A DNA stretch of 64,000 bases from Crotalaria pallida (taxonomy: Eukaryota; Streptophyta; Magnoliopsida; Fabales; Fabaceae): NCBI GenBank assembly GCA_037953625.1, contig CM075651.1:149436001-149500000 (forward strand), read 5' to 3'. Under the pieces are notes generated by a model, which worked only from the letters and a program-made list of their open reading frames with translations, was not told the DNA's origin and searched no databases. Each line of letters begins with the position of its first letter. Within the stretch, counting starts at the first letter, position 1. A program made the translations under genes and the position numbers. Shown here piece by piece: positions 46,801 to 58,438 of this stretch.

Positions 46801-47071
46801 TTTCTTTTACCACTAGGCTAGCTTGGCTTTTTGATTTTTACTCTTAGCTTGTGTATTGTTTTGTATTGTATCCGATGGTTACATTACATAAACGTATCAG
46901 GTGCTGAACCAAAACCGCTTCTTTCTTTCTCTCTTTCTCTTCTCTTTGTTAAAAATATATTTGTCTCTTTTTAATGGATAGAGACAAATTTAAGGCATCA
47001 ATTAGTTTAAAAACCTTACTTTGCTTGCTCCCTTTTACTTTATTTTCATTATTAGAAGCTTTTTGACAAGG
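43882..47071. other. Intergenic DNA and promoter side of the WAT1 gene
   Basis: No gene recognised. It contains a Stowaway-type MITE at 45046-45290; the remainder is AT-rich. The last few hundred bases, with CT-rich runs near 46918-46950, are the probable promoter and 5' UTR of the next gene. Confidence 0.5.
45046..45290. mobile_element. Stowaway-type MITE
   Basis: Ends CTCCTTTTGATTTGAAATATA and TATATTTCAAACTGGATGGAG are inverted, with TA on both sides (45044-45045 and 45291-45292). Confidence 0.75.
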
Positions 47072-50000
47072 ATGAACAGAGAGGCAGAGAAGATGGTAGG
47101 TGTGAAAGAATGGTTCAGGTCATCACAGGCTGTGTTGAGCATGTTACTAGTGCAATTGTTTGCAACGGGGATGCAGCTTCTATCCAGAATTATATTGGTC
47201 CAAGGCACTTTCATTTTTGCACTCATTGCTTATCGTCATATTGTTGCTGCTTTTTGTGTTGCTCCATTTGCTTTCTACTTTGAATGGTAATTGATCAATC
47301 TTTTCATTCATTTCCTCCATTTGCTTTCTACTTTGAATGATACTAATTGATCAAGCTTTTCATTCATTTCCTCCATTGCTCCGATCCAGAAATTATTGCA
47401 TAACCTCCGGATGCACCTAAATCATTGATCATGCAAGATGCACCTAACTCATTGATCATGCATTAATGAATTTATATTCAAGATCAAAGATTTAATTTAG
47501 ACATATCCTGGACCAGCCATAATCATTAAGGGTATATTGATTATTAATTATTTGAATGTGTCTAAGACCATTAGTCACGAGAGTCTGGTCATGCAACAAT
47601 TCTTTTATAGTACTATTATTCTTCTTTATATGTTTAATAATCTTAATTTGTGGCACCCTTTTGATTGTTTGTTTGTTGTATTAAATATTGACATATGTTG
47701 TGTGTCTATTGTGGTTAATTTTAGGGGACGTGCAAAGAAGTTCACTTGGTCAATTTGGTTTTGGATCTTCATTAACGCCTTAGTAGGGTAAGTTTTCTAA
47801 AGTCTTCTCTTGCATTGGAACCTTTTCCAATTAAATTCAATAAATATGTTCAGTGTCTGCATTCATAAAATCGGAGAACCCATAAAATAATACTGTACTG
47901 TATGTATATCAGTGATCATTCATTGGTAAGTTCTGCTTTTATTAAATTTTGATATAAATGAATACCGCGTACCCTCTCTAAAAAATAAACATATGGAGGT
48001 ATGTTTTATTGAATTTTGTCGATACATATATTGCAGAGTGGTAATGAAACTGGATTAAAAAATACTCCTTCCAGTCCTATTTATGTAGGATTTATAAGAC
48101 CCTTTTGGGATATTTCTCTTTCATCAAGAAAAGTAATTAAACTTGTTAGTGACATTGGAAATGTGAAAAATTGATATACTTTTTTCAAAATTACCCCTAT
48201 AATTATTATTGGGACTTTAAAAGGTGTAGAGTTAATAATGGTGTTTGTGGAAAAAAGTAATTAAATGCTATTGAAATTTGAAATGAGGTCTTATAAATAG
48301 GACCAAAATAAAAACCCGAAAAAGGTCTTATAAATAGGACCAGAAGGAATAAAAACTAATGAGTGCTTTACGGGTTAGAAGTGGTACAAAGCTTTTGAAA
48401 AAGCGTAGTTTTTGATGTTTGTGAAAGAAAAATAAATAGAGATTTGTAATTTTTTTTTTCCTATTATAGGAACTTAATGATACTTATTAATGAGACCCTA
48501 AAAAAAATATTAGTATAAGTCATGATAAATCAACCCACAAAATCAATTTATAAATAAACTTATACTATAAGAAAGTAATATATTAACCAATTAATAATAA
48601 AACAAATGACACATATCACTTTCAGGAATAGACTTATCTTCACTTTAATATGTTCGGTGTGTAATTCGGTTACAATTAAGATATGAGAAGAGTTGGGAGA
48701 GGCAGCAGAAATCAATTCATACAAGGATACGAAATACTATCCATTTTATTTTGAAAAAAAAGAGTTTGGTAGTAAGAAGATTGAATAAAATAACTTATAT
48801 GAAAAAATTAAGTTTATAATTCTTGAAATATTAAATTTGTATTTTTGTTATGCAAAGTTACTTTTTTAATATCTTTATCCCAGTTGTGATGAAAATAAAA
48901 AAAAAAAAAATTCACTTCACATATATTCTATGACGATTGCCATCTCCATTTATCACCATCTTCATTCTTATTTATATGTTCCTCTACACAAAAACATACT
49001 TTTAAGAAATTTATTAGTGATGTTGATTTTTAATAAAGTAACCATGTTATTTCTTTATAAGTTATTTTTTCTATCATCGTTAATTTTTTATTATTTATGT
49101 AAATTAACACTTTATTGAATAGGGTAGGTATAAAAAATAGCAATTATTGCATATTAAACTTTTAAACAAGACATATAAATAGAAATATTTTTTTCCTTCA
49201 AAAAAGACACTTTTTAATAAGTTTCTTGTCTATTATTATAAGTGATTTTAGAATATTTAATTTAGGTGGTATTAAAAAGTCTATTTCAAATATACTCCTT
49301 ATGCTTTCACTCTCCATTTAATTATGTCCTCACTTTCAAATACATCCTTTGATATTTTCTACGTGAAATGAATAAATTTTAAATAAGAGCAATTTTGAAA
49401 AATACATATATCTTTTTTTTATATAAATTTGAGAATACTAACTATTTTTAATTATCTATTTTTCTTAATATCTACTATCAAGTAGATAATAATGATTTAT
49501 AATAAGTGACGGACTTGAGTATTTCCCTTTCCCACCCCTTGTTTGGGACACCTTGATCTAGAAGTTACCCTAGGAATCCCTCGGCTACACTCTCGAAATG
49601 AGGCAAAAGCTTATCCTTGAAAGGATTATCGATCAATTTCATGCGCAATAAAAAAATTTTTTTTGGAACTTTATATATAGCCAGACTTGAAATAACTTGC
49701 TGGTTGGTCCATATCATTAATCAATTCCACCATTTATAGAACAATTTATCTGACCTATAGATATGCCGTTTATTTTGGAAGCATATTCATAAGCAGTATC
49801 ACATCTAAATAGAGACAGAAGTGGGGGAAAGTAAGGCCGCCGACCATTCATATAAATTTTTCAACTCTTCGATGGCAACTCATCATGCATTTTATTAATC
49901 TACATCTATATTTTGTGCATTATGGTACGTTATTAGGCATTGTCAGTGACCGAGTGTGAGCTTGTGGTTTATAAATGTGTTTGTTTGATTTCACTATGCT

Positions 50001-53000
50001 AGCATGGAAAGTTGGTGGCACCTTCAATATCAAAATTCCGGAGAATTATAAAAAAAAAAAAAAAAGAAAAAAGAATGCAATTAAGTTGTTGGGTGTTAAC
50101 TGTTAACTAATGCTTTGATATTTTATGGTACTTATTTTAAGTTTTGAAGCCAAGTGACGGTCCTTGAATGGAATGCTTTAAGACGAACACGTGCATTGCA
50201 TATTTGAATACTTATCCTATACGTGTATAGATACGTGTATGTATAAGTAGTACTCCCTCCGGCTCGAAATATAAGCAACAAAAAACATATCTCTCTTGGT
50301 TTAAAATATAAGCAAAACTAACCAACTTTCTTAAATTTTATTTCATTCCCAATGTCACTTTCCAAAAATATCCCTAGAAAATTGTTATCTTATTTAATTT
50401 TTCTTTCATTCCCAATGCAACTTTCTTAAAATACCTCTATTCTTTTATAAATTTGAGAAAATTAAATACAATCAACCAACCTCCTTAATAAGCGTAAAAT
50501 TAGTTAGTTTTGCTTATAATTCGAGTCGGAGGGAGTATATATTTACGAAGATGACGACAGTTGTTCAAGTTAAAATACTCCCTCCGGCTCGAATTATAAG
50601 CAAAACCAACTAATTTTACGCTTATTAAGGAGGTTAGTTGATTGTATTTAATTTCCTCAAATTTATAAAAGAATTGAGGTATTTTAGGAAAATTGCATTG
50701 GGAATGAAACAAAAATTAAATAAGATAACAATTTTCTATGGATGTTTTTGGAAAGTGGTATTGGAAATAAAATAAAATTTAAAAAAGTTGGTTACTTTTG
50801 CTTATATTTTAAATCAAGAGAGGTATGTTTTTTGTTGTTTATATTTCAAGCCGGAGGGAGTATAGTATAAAGGAAAATGCTAAAGAATGCGCTCACAGCA
50901 TTGGTTAATGAATTAAAAGAGAAAACTTCGAGAACAAGTGGACTTAGATTTTCAATGCAAAATTTCCTTCAGTGTATTCCTTAACCAATGCACTTAGGGG
51001 ACTGGTTAGCAATATCCAATTCATTTTTTTCTTAATTAATTAATTACATAGTTAATTAATTAATTAATTATAACAAAATTATTAAATTATACTCACTTCG
51101 TCCCTAAATATAAGACCATTTTAACACTTTTATTTTGTCCCTATTTATTATATCATTTATCAATCTTCACTGATCATTAATTACTTTTTTCCACAAACAC
51201 ACATATTTATTAAACACTTTTTAGATTCTCAATAATATTAATAGGGGTAATTTTGAAAATACATATCAAAAGTTCACATTTCCAATATAATTAACTAAAT
51301 TATTCCACTTTTTTAATGGACGTGAAATCTCCCAAAGGAATCTATATTTAGGGCAGAGGGAGTAATTAATAATTAATTAAAGGGTAGTAAAATAATTTTA
51401 AATTTTGTTTGAGGGTATAATTGGTAAATGAATTATTGAAACCTAGTTTAATTTCTTGAAAGCTACTTAGAATTTACTTTCAAAAGCTACAAGCTCCTTT
51501 TTTAAAATGTACAAACTCCTTCTAATTTGTGTTCGCCGAACGGGGCTAATAGCTTATTGGCTGAATCTAAAAGCTCCTAATTAGTTAAAAAGCTCCTAAC
51601 TACCATTGCCGAATAGAGCCGATATCTAATTTTCTTTATTTAATTCGGAATTATTTTTTTGTTTACCTTAGGTTTAGGAGTATATATAGTAGAATAGAAT
51701 GTTTCGAAATTTTATTCCTCTAGCTTTTTAATACAAATTTCTCCCTATTAATGATTATTGCACAGGTTTTTTCTAGTGATTTGTGTGGCTACCAAAATTA
51801 TGTAGCGACACTAATAGTGCTCATAATTATTTGATGGTCTATTTGTCATATTCTAGTTGTTGTTTTTAAGGATAGATGGAGCTTTATTGAAGTAGGTGGG
51901 AGCACCTCCTCCTTTTGAGATATTTTTTTTATTATTTAATCTCAATATTTAGGGTTGAAGATAAGAGGTTTAAAAGTGGTAACAAAATCTTGAAAATCTA
52001 AATCCATAATTTTTTAAATATTTAAAATTTAGTTCATTTAAAAAAAATATTTAAATTTAGTTTTCCAATAAAACAAAATTTTTTTTAGCCTATAAGAAAA
52101 TCCTTTTTTTTATTGGCAAATGAATTTATCGAGGGAGTACTAAAAGCATTCGCAAAGAGAAAAAGATGATACTCCCTCCGGTTCTATATATAGGGCATAC
52201 TTAATCGTATTTCCCGGATTAAGAAAAGTGGTTAGTTTTGTGAATTTTATGAGAATATATTGTAACATTGCAATTTTACCCTTCCATTTTACTTGGAAAG
52301 TTCACATTCATTAATGAATAACAAAAAAACATAGTTAGTCAAAACATTTAATAAGAACAAAAAAGAGAAGAAAAAAATTAATAATACATAGAAAATATAA
52401 AGTGCCCTGTATATAGAACCAAAAATTTCTTCTAGAAGATGCCCTATATATAAGACTAGGGGGAGTAGATTACATGATACCTTTAAGACATTGCAAATGA
52501 TTCAAACAACAGTCCATAAAAGAAAAGTTGGACTAAGAAATCCCTCTAACACGTAACCAAGTTTTAGCACAAATGGAATCAACTAAACGCACCATATCAA
52601 AAACACCATTATTAAAGATAAGATCATTGTGTTGTAGCCTATTGGTGTTTGTTTTTGGCTAAGTACTTATAAACCTGTACCATAACATTGTAATCTTTTA
52701 GTCTCGAATCCAGCAAAGTACTTCATGAAAAACCCCATAATTGAGTCCCGTAACTGATGAGGTAATTGCTACCAATTATGAAACCAATCGTAAACTTGTA
52801 AAATAATAAGACACTAGGTAAAAATATGTAGGGCACTATCATTCTCAATCTCAGATAAGTGACACTCCAAATGAATACTAATGGCTTTTCATATCTAACA
52901 TTCTATGAGAATTTCTTTCATTAGGGTAATGATTGCGGGATCGAATTCTATGTTAATGATCCAACATTTTTAATTTCGTTTTATAAATCATTTTAACTTC

Positions 53001-55626
53001 TATGACTCGTAAAACTACACAAACCATTGTGCCAAAGCATTCTAATATCATAAATTTGCAAAGTCTTGAAGGTAAATATTTTGATTCTACCATAATTTTA
53101 ACCATTATTCACTACACAAGGAACGTTACTAATTGCGTTTCCTTCATTTTTAGTCAAAATTCGTCACCGATAATCTTCATTCTTTTCTTCCAAAGCCTAA
53201 AATAGAAACCACTTACCAAGCAATTTGAAAGAAAATGCCACTTGGTGAGTACACGTTTATATTAGTAGTTACGTACTCTGTCTTCATTTTTCTTGCAAAA
53301 TCGAGTATAGTGTAAAGTAGTGTAGCATTATTTAATTTGAAAAGCCTAATCCTAGTAAGCATCACATGCTCATTTCCTTTTAAATTTTACAATAATTAGA
53401 GTACACATAATTGTAACAAGTTCTGTATGACTGGATGCATAATTATAGGTTATATAAGATAATATAATAATTGTACATGTTCCAATTGCAGGATGACAAT
53501 GGCTCTGGGACTGTTCTATTATGGTCTGAGAGACACTACAGCTACATACTCTGTCAATTTCCTCAACTTGGTTCCTATATGCACCTTCCTTGTCTCTATC
53601 ATATGCAGGTATCTACAAATTCCATTATAAATAAATCTGTCATATGCATAGCATTATTGCATAACATAAGGTTCATTAATTGATGCAGAATGGAGAAATT
53701 AGGCCTTCAAACGTGGGGTGGTAAGGCCAAGTCTATGGGGGCAATTTTGTGTGTTGGGGGGGCATTAGCTACCAGTCTTTACACGGGGAAGGAGTTTTTC
53801 ATTGGTCATCATAGTCACCACACTCATGCTATTGTGGCACACAAAACCCACATGCTTCGTGGCACTTTCTATTTGGTTGGCAGCTGCTTCTCTTACACAG
53901 CTTGGTTTATTGTACAAGTATGCCTTCTTCAATCATTCAAAATTTATTTTTTTAGTTGAATAAACACATAAAATAAATAATAAATAGTGATAATATATCT
54001 AAAACCATAATCTTGGATCATCAAATAATTTCTCCCATTTACCATTACTCTACTTTATTATGTTGTATCAAAATACCATTGGTTTAATTTAGTCACTTTT
54101 ATAGGTAAGGTTCGTTTTAATAATATATGAGTCTCATTTTAATTGGGTAAAACAATTAGATTTTCCTTTTTTTTTTTTTTTTTGGTTTTCTAGTTGGTTT
54201 TACAAACTTTTTATGCTTTAAATAGGTTATATAAACTATATTTTGTTTTTGAACTGGTTTATAGGTTTTTTTTTGTTAATTTTGTACATTCAAATTTACT
54301 TTTTTAATGATACAATTTCACCATCAGAAAAATAATAGATTTTACATATATTTTCATTATGAATTTAAGGGCCCCAAATTTTGGTTCAGAATTAAGATAT
54401 TTATAGAAAAAAAATATGTTGCGAGTAAGACCAAAATGAAACAAAAAAAGTTATAAGATGTAATTAACAACTAAAAATAAATTAGAGATTCATTCATTTT
54501 ATCATTAGTATATTGTAATACAGATGAACTGCTACATACGAGTATTTTTCTTAGCTATTCAATTAAAATTTAAACATTCATTATGAAATTATTATGAAAT
54601 AAGTAATAAAATAAATAAGTAAATATCCTGATAAAAAAAAATGAGTAGCTATTCTCAATTTACAGGTGAAGTTGCTTAAAGTATTTCCATTCAGATACAC
54701 GGGAACGATGCTTGCATGCGTTATGGCAGCTATTCAATCATCAATAATAGGGGTGTGCTTAGATACCAATAAAGCTTCTTGGAGATTGCAGTGGAATCTA
54801 GAACTGATTACAATTGTTTACTCGGTAATATTTTTTGAATCCTTACCTTCAAATTTGAAGCACCTTATATTCAAAATGAATAAAGACTAGGAGTATACAA
54901 CATACACATACAGCCATAAATATTAATACTGTTAACATTATAATTTGATATAACTGAAATTTCCTTCAACACTCTTGAATTAGTAACAAGTGGGATTTGT
55001 TTTTGCAGGGTGCTCTGGCTACTGCAGCTACATTTTGCTTAATATCATGGGCAATTGCAATCAAAGGACCAACTTATCCCCCAATGTTCAATCCACTGGC
55101 TCTTGTTTTTGTGGCCTTATCAGAAGCTTTTTTTCTTGGTGAACCATTAAAATCTGGAACGTACGAACATTTTTCCTTCCTAAACATTATACTAATTTTT
55201 AATTTAATTTCCTACCTTACCTTTCTTAACAGCCTCTTAAATAATTTAACTCTGGTATAATAATTTTTTCTTAGCATCCTCTTACTCTTAGATAATAATT
55301 TAACTTTGGTCCTTCTTTTCAGCCTCTTTGATAATTTAACTTTGGTCTAATTTTCCTTATATGGTACGCAAGTACATGAAAAATCATCAAATCTTTAATC
55401 TGTTTGCAGGTTGCTGGGCATGATTTTGATCATAATGGGATTATATTCCTTTTTATGGGGAAAAAAGAAAGAGGTACAACGCTTGCCTCAACCAAATGTA
55501 GCAGCTGGAGAAGTATCAAGCATGGTTACAGAGCCTGATGGGTTGCAAGCAACAGCCATAGTAGTACCTAGTTCTTCACCTAAGGATGGTTTAGTTTTAG
55601 AAATTGAAAAGGTTGACAGAAGGTGA
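47072..55626 (+). CDS. WAT1-related protein (nodulin MtN21/EamA-type transporter), seven exons
   Basis: Exons 47072-47286, 47725-47787, 53492-53608, 53689-53917, 54666-54824, 55009-55160 and 55410-55626 join in frame to 383 residues. Two EamA (DMT-superfamily) repeats of five helices are expected. Diagnostic segments are ALIAYRHIVAAF, GMTMALGLFYYGLRDTTATY, FLNLVPICTFLVSI, CVGGALATSLYTG, the second-repeat start GTFYLVGSCFSYTAWFIVQ, GPTYPPMFNPLALVFVALSEAFFLGE and GMILIIMGLYSFLWGK. Characterised members move auxin, amino acids or other small solutes across the plasma membrane or tonoplast; the substrate here cannot be told. A His-rich loop (HHSHHTHAIVAHKTH) lies between the two repeats. ATG 47072 is preferred over the in-frame ATG 47021 because family proteins start shortly before the first helix. 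Intron 2 (5.7 kb) is full of MITEs; all splice sites are GT-AG. Confidence 0.94.
47262..47466 (+). repeat. Tandem duplication of the exon 1 end and donor region of the WAT1 gene
   Basis: The unit CTCCATTTGCTTTCTACTTT plus GAATG and about 30 following bases occurs at 47262-47314 and again at 47315-47370, with a third partial start at 47371. In copy two the donor GAATG|GTAATT has become GAATGATACTAATT. A separate 26 bp duplication (GATGCACCTAAMTCATTGAT) follows at about 47411-47463. Confidence 0.8.
48065..48349. mobile_element. Stowaway-like MITE in WAT1 intron 2
   Basis: CTCCTTCCAGTCCTATTTAT at the left faces ATAAATAGGACCAGAAGGA at the right, with TA flanks and an interior with TCTTATAAATAG. 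Confidence 0.7.
50253..50535. mobile_element. Stowaway-type MITE in WAT1 intron 2 (left member of a palindromic pair)
   Basis: It begins CTCCCTCCGGCTCGAAATATA and ends ATAATTCGAGTCGGAGGGAG with TA on both sides. It is nearly the reverse complement of 50578-50860. Confidence 0.85.
50578..50860. mobile_element. Stowaway-type MITE in WAT1 intron 2 (right member of the pair)
   Basis: It begins CTCCCTCCGGCTCGAATTATA and ends TATTTCAAGCCGGAGGGAG, TA on both sides. Same length (283 bp) as the left member, opposite orientation, 42 bp apart. Confidence 0.85.
51030..51620. mobile_element. Truncated Harbinger-type MITE with a Stowaway nested inside
   Basis: 51380-51620, read in reverse, matches the left part of the element at 10703-11320: GCCGAATAGAGCC end, TTCGCCGAACGGGGCTA, and TACCAATTATACCCTC in reverse. 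A separate Stowaway-type element (51092-51362, CTCACTTCGTCCCTAAATAT facing ATATTTAGGGCAGAGGGAG, TA flanks) interrupts it. The left terminal repeat of the outer element was not found. Confidence 0.65.
52172..52465. mobile_element. Stowaway-type MITE in WAT1 intron 2
   Basis: CTCCCTCCGGTTCTATATAT at the left faces ATATATAAGACTAGGGGGAG at the right, TA on both sides. Confidence 0.8.
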
Positions 55627-56151
55627 AAAGAAAAACCTTCATTAGCAAGATAGACTTTTTTTTAAAAAAAAAATCTTGCCTTCAAAGCTATAGTAATTAA
55701 ATAATAGGCATGGCAAAAGAAATAAAACAATAACAACAGAATTGTTTTTCACCAGAAGGATTAGGTTCATGGATTAAGCGATCGATGTTTATATTATGTC
55801 CTATGTCCTGCCATGCTATAAGTTTTTGGCATATTAATGAAAAATATACTACTACTACATATTAGTAGTTCTCATCAAATAAGTATAAGCTTTTAAGCAA
55901 CCTCCTCTATATATATTAATTTTTTTTCCTGGTTTCTTTGTAAAGAAACAGAGATGGGATAGTAAGGCTAGAAATCTAGGTAGAGAACTTTGCACTTATT
56001 TAAGAAGTTAAGAGTGTTACTCTAGTGATGCCAGTTGTAGCATAATGTAAATGTGACATATTCTGGTGTAAAGTGATAAATTGTTTCATCCACTTATAAA
56101 CATGTTTGGATGGACGTCGGATTTATTCAAAATCACGTTTGAAAATATAAA
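55627..56151. other. 3' flank of the WAT1 gene
   Basis: The probable 3' UTR follows the TGA; no other gene recognised. Confidence 0.6.
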
Positions 56152-56484
56152 GGCTGAATTACTCATTTGGTCCCTTACTTTATTTTTCAATTTCAAATTG
56201 GTCTCTTATCTTTTTTTGGTTTCATATTGGTCCCTTATGTTTCTTTTCGCTGTCAATTTGGTCCCAAAATCACTGTTCATCCTATGTGGACCAATATGTT
56301 ATGGACACGTGTCACTTTCTCCCTCCACGTGGACCAATATAATATTGACACGTAGGATGAATAGTGAATTTGGGACCAAATTGACAGCAAAAAGAAACAT
56401 AAGGGACCAATATGAAACCAAAAAAGATAAGGGACCAATTTGAAATTGAAAAATAAGGTAAGGGACCAAATGAGTAATTTAGCC
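56152..56484. repeat. Near-perfect long hairpin (MITE), 333 bp
   Basis: GGCTGAATTACTCATTTGGT through TTTCAATTTCAAATTGGTC and TATTGGTCCCTTATGTTTC is followed by an almost exact reverse complement ending TGAGTAATTTAGCC. Each arm is about 140-150 nt, with a short centre near CACGTGTCACTTTC. Such a transcript would fold into one long stem. Confidence 0.8.
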
Positions 56485-56873
56485 GTTAACTTGTTTTAGA
56501 ATTCATGGCAATAACACGGACAATAATTTTACAACAAATAATTTTTGAAGGTTTAAAAGCAAAATGAATTTTGCATCCAAACCTTAGTTTTGTAACTCAA
56601 ATGCGAAACTCTTAATTTGAATTAAAATTAGGATTTTCTTAACCTCAACCCTTAGGGCTGAGGATAAGAAGCTATAAAAAATATCTTTGCATTGAAAAAA
56701 TAAATGTTTAAGACTTTAAAAGTTAGTGGGTTAGCTTTCCAAGACATTTTTTCTACTTTTTCACCTCTTATCCTCGGGCTGAGGTTAAGCAATCCCTTAA
56801 AATTAAACCAATTTACTCAAGCACGCTTTTGGCTAAAACCAATTTTGCAAAACATGTTAACACAAGTTCAATT

Positions 56874-57197
56874 TTATAAACTTAAATCCAAGCATACACT
56901 AAGAAATGCTTGACATATAATACCATGAAGCTCCGGTGAATTGAGAGCAATATAGCAGTAAACCAACTCTTCCATTTCATCCCAGTCATGAACTCCCACA
57001 TTGTCAATCATTTCAAGAATAGAATTCCTTATGTCAACAAAAGGATTGTCAGAGTACCTTACTGCACAGAGACTATGTGCAAATGCACCATGCACATCAT
57101 TGGGAATTTTAGCTGAGAAGCTTATTCTGTTCTTGAGCCTTTGTGCACTTTTCTGCTTCTCATTTGGTGTATCTGCATGTTTCTCCATTGCTTCCAT
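56874..57197 (-). CDS. OVATE family protein, short form
   Basis: 107 residues in one exon. The C-terminal two thirds form an OVATE domain (DUF623), with VRYSDNPFVDIRNSILEMID, DWDEMEELVYCYIALNSPEL and HGIICQAFLS. Family members are plant repressors that bind TALE homeodomain and TRM proteins and affect organ shape. Most are 200-400 residues, with a nuclear-localisation segment before the domain. Here only about 35 residues, rich in Lys and Ser, precede it, and an in-frame stop lies 12 codons before the first ATG. The gene is therefore either a naturally short member or a 5'-truncated one. The MULE-related element at 57512 sits about 315 bp upstream of its start and may have displaced its promoter or N-terminal part (inference). 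Confidence 0.82.
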   Translation of the reverse strand: MEAMEKHADTPNEKQKSAQRLKNRISFSAKIPNDVHGAFAHSLCAVRYSDNPFVDIRNSILEMIDNVGVHDWDEMEELVYCYIALNSPELHGIICQAFLSVCLDLSL

Positions 57198-57511
57198 AAT
57201 GGCATGGGAATTCCAAAGAGCAAGGCTCTCTTATACAAAGGAGGCTTGGAGTATTTTCTTGTATACGGTAAATAAATTTAGAGGGAGCTGGACATTATTT
57301 AATGGTAACGTTGCACAAGTATAATAAATCAGCATATATAGAATAATTAATTTAAGGAGTGAATGTACCCATTCTTGGAGCGTATTCAATGAAATTCCGG
57401 AAATTCTTGTGACTATTTTTATGGGGCTGTGGTTTGGACTTTGGACCTATAAGTCCAGAATTTGAAAATTGGGCTTGAGTCACTAAAGCCATAAAGCAAA
57501 TCAATTTCAAT

Positions 57512-58438
57512 GGGAGTTAGTCCCCAAACCCCCTTTTTATCCCCAAACCCCATTTTAATGGTATAAAGTCAAAACTGCCCCTCCCTCATCTTCTACCTTT
57601 CCACCCCCAAACCCCAAACATCATGGAACCCTAAACCCCAAAACTCAAACCCCATTGTTCACCTTACCTCCTTCTTCTCTTTCCCAGCCAACACTATCAT
57701 TGATTGCAACCATTCTTCTTCTACACCAACACAAGAAGAAAAATTCTCACCCCCAAACCTCAAACCCCTCATCTATGTCAATGGACGTTCATATCTTTTC
57801 TTCAAGGTAAAGCTCTTCTCTTTTTTTTTTTATGTAACTGTACAATTTTCGACTATCCCGTGTCGGAAAAATTATAAATTTTCAACACTGGTTTGTCGGA
57901 ATTTTTTCAGTTTTTCATATAATAAGTACTGTACAAAATTCTGACACCCCCATGTCGGAATTTTTCAAAATTCTGACACCCCCGTGTCGAAATTTTTTAA
58001 AATTCTGACAGATGGGTGTCGGAATTTTGTACAGTACCGAAATTTTAAAAAAAAAAACTGAAGAGGGTGGAGAGAGGGGGGAAAGGGAGTGGAGAGAGAG
58101 GGAAGTCATGACTTGGAGAGGGTGCGAAGGACTTGCAGCAAGCTAACTGCTTTATCAGTGAACCACCCACTTGTAATTGCTTCTTCTCCATTGATTTGAT
58201 TCAAGAAGCTCTCACTCACTTGTTTGATTGATTGATCTGCAGAAAGGGAACCCTAACTCTGGGCCGGGGCAGATCAATGGGGAAAAAAATGAAAGTAGAG
58301 GGAGGTGATGGAGGAGGAGAGGTGGTGTTGGTGGAGAGTTTGGGGTTTGGGGTTTGGGATTGAAGAGAAGGGTGAAAATGGAATAAAATAAAAATTGGGG
58401 TTTGGGGGGATAAAAATGGGGTTTGGGGACTAACTCCC
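57512..58438. mobile_element. MULE-related inverted-repeat element with TGTCGGAATT array
   Basis: It begins GGGAGTTAGTCCCCAAACCC and ends with the exact inverse. The next segment, TTTTTATCCCCAAACCCC, is matched on the other side as well. The end sequence is closely related to the element at 19035-20605. No clean 9 bp duplication is visible (left flank AATTTCAAT, right flank TTTCGGCTT). The centre, 57850-58040, carries repeated TGTCGGAATTTT and AAAATTCTGACA blocks. No transposase frame. Confidence 0.75.

Noticed and set aside
49500..49660. Segment ending in A/T runs (GAATCCCTCGGCTACACTC) that might be a SINE
   Set aside because: No convincing A/B boxes and no flanking duplication could be found.
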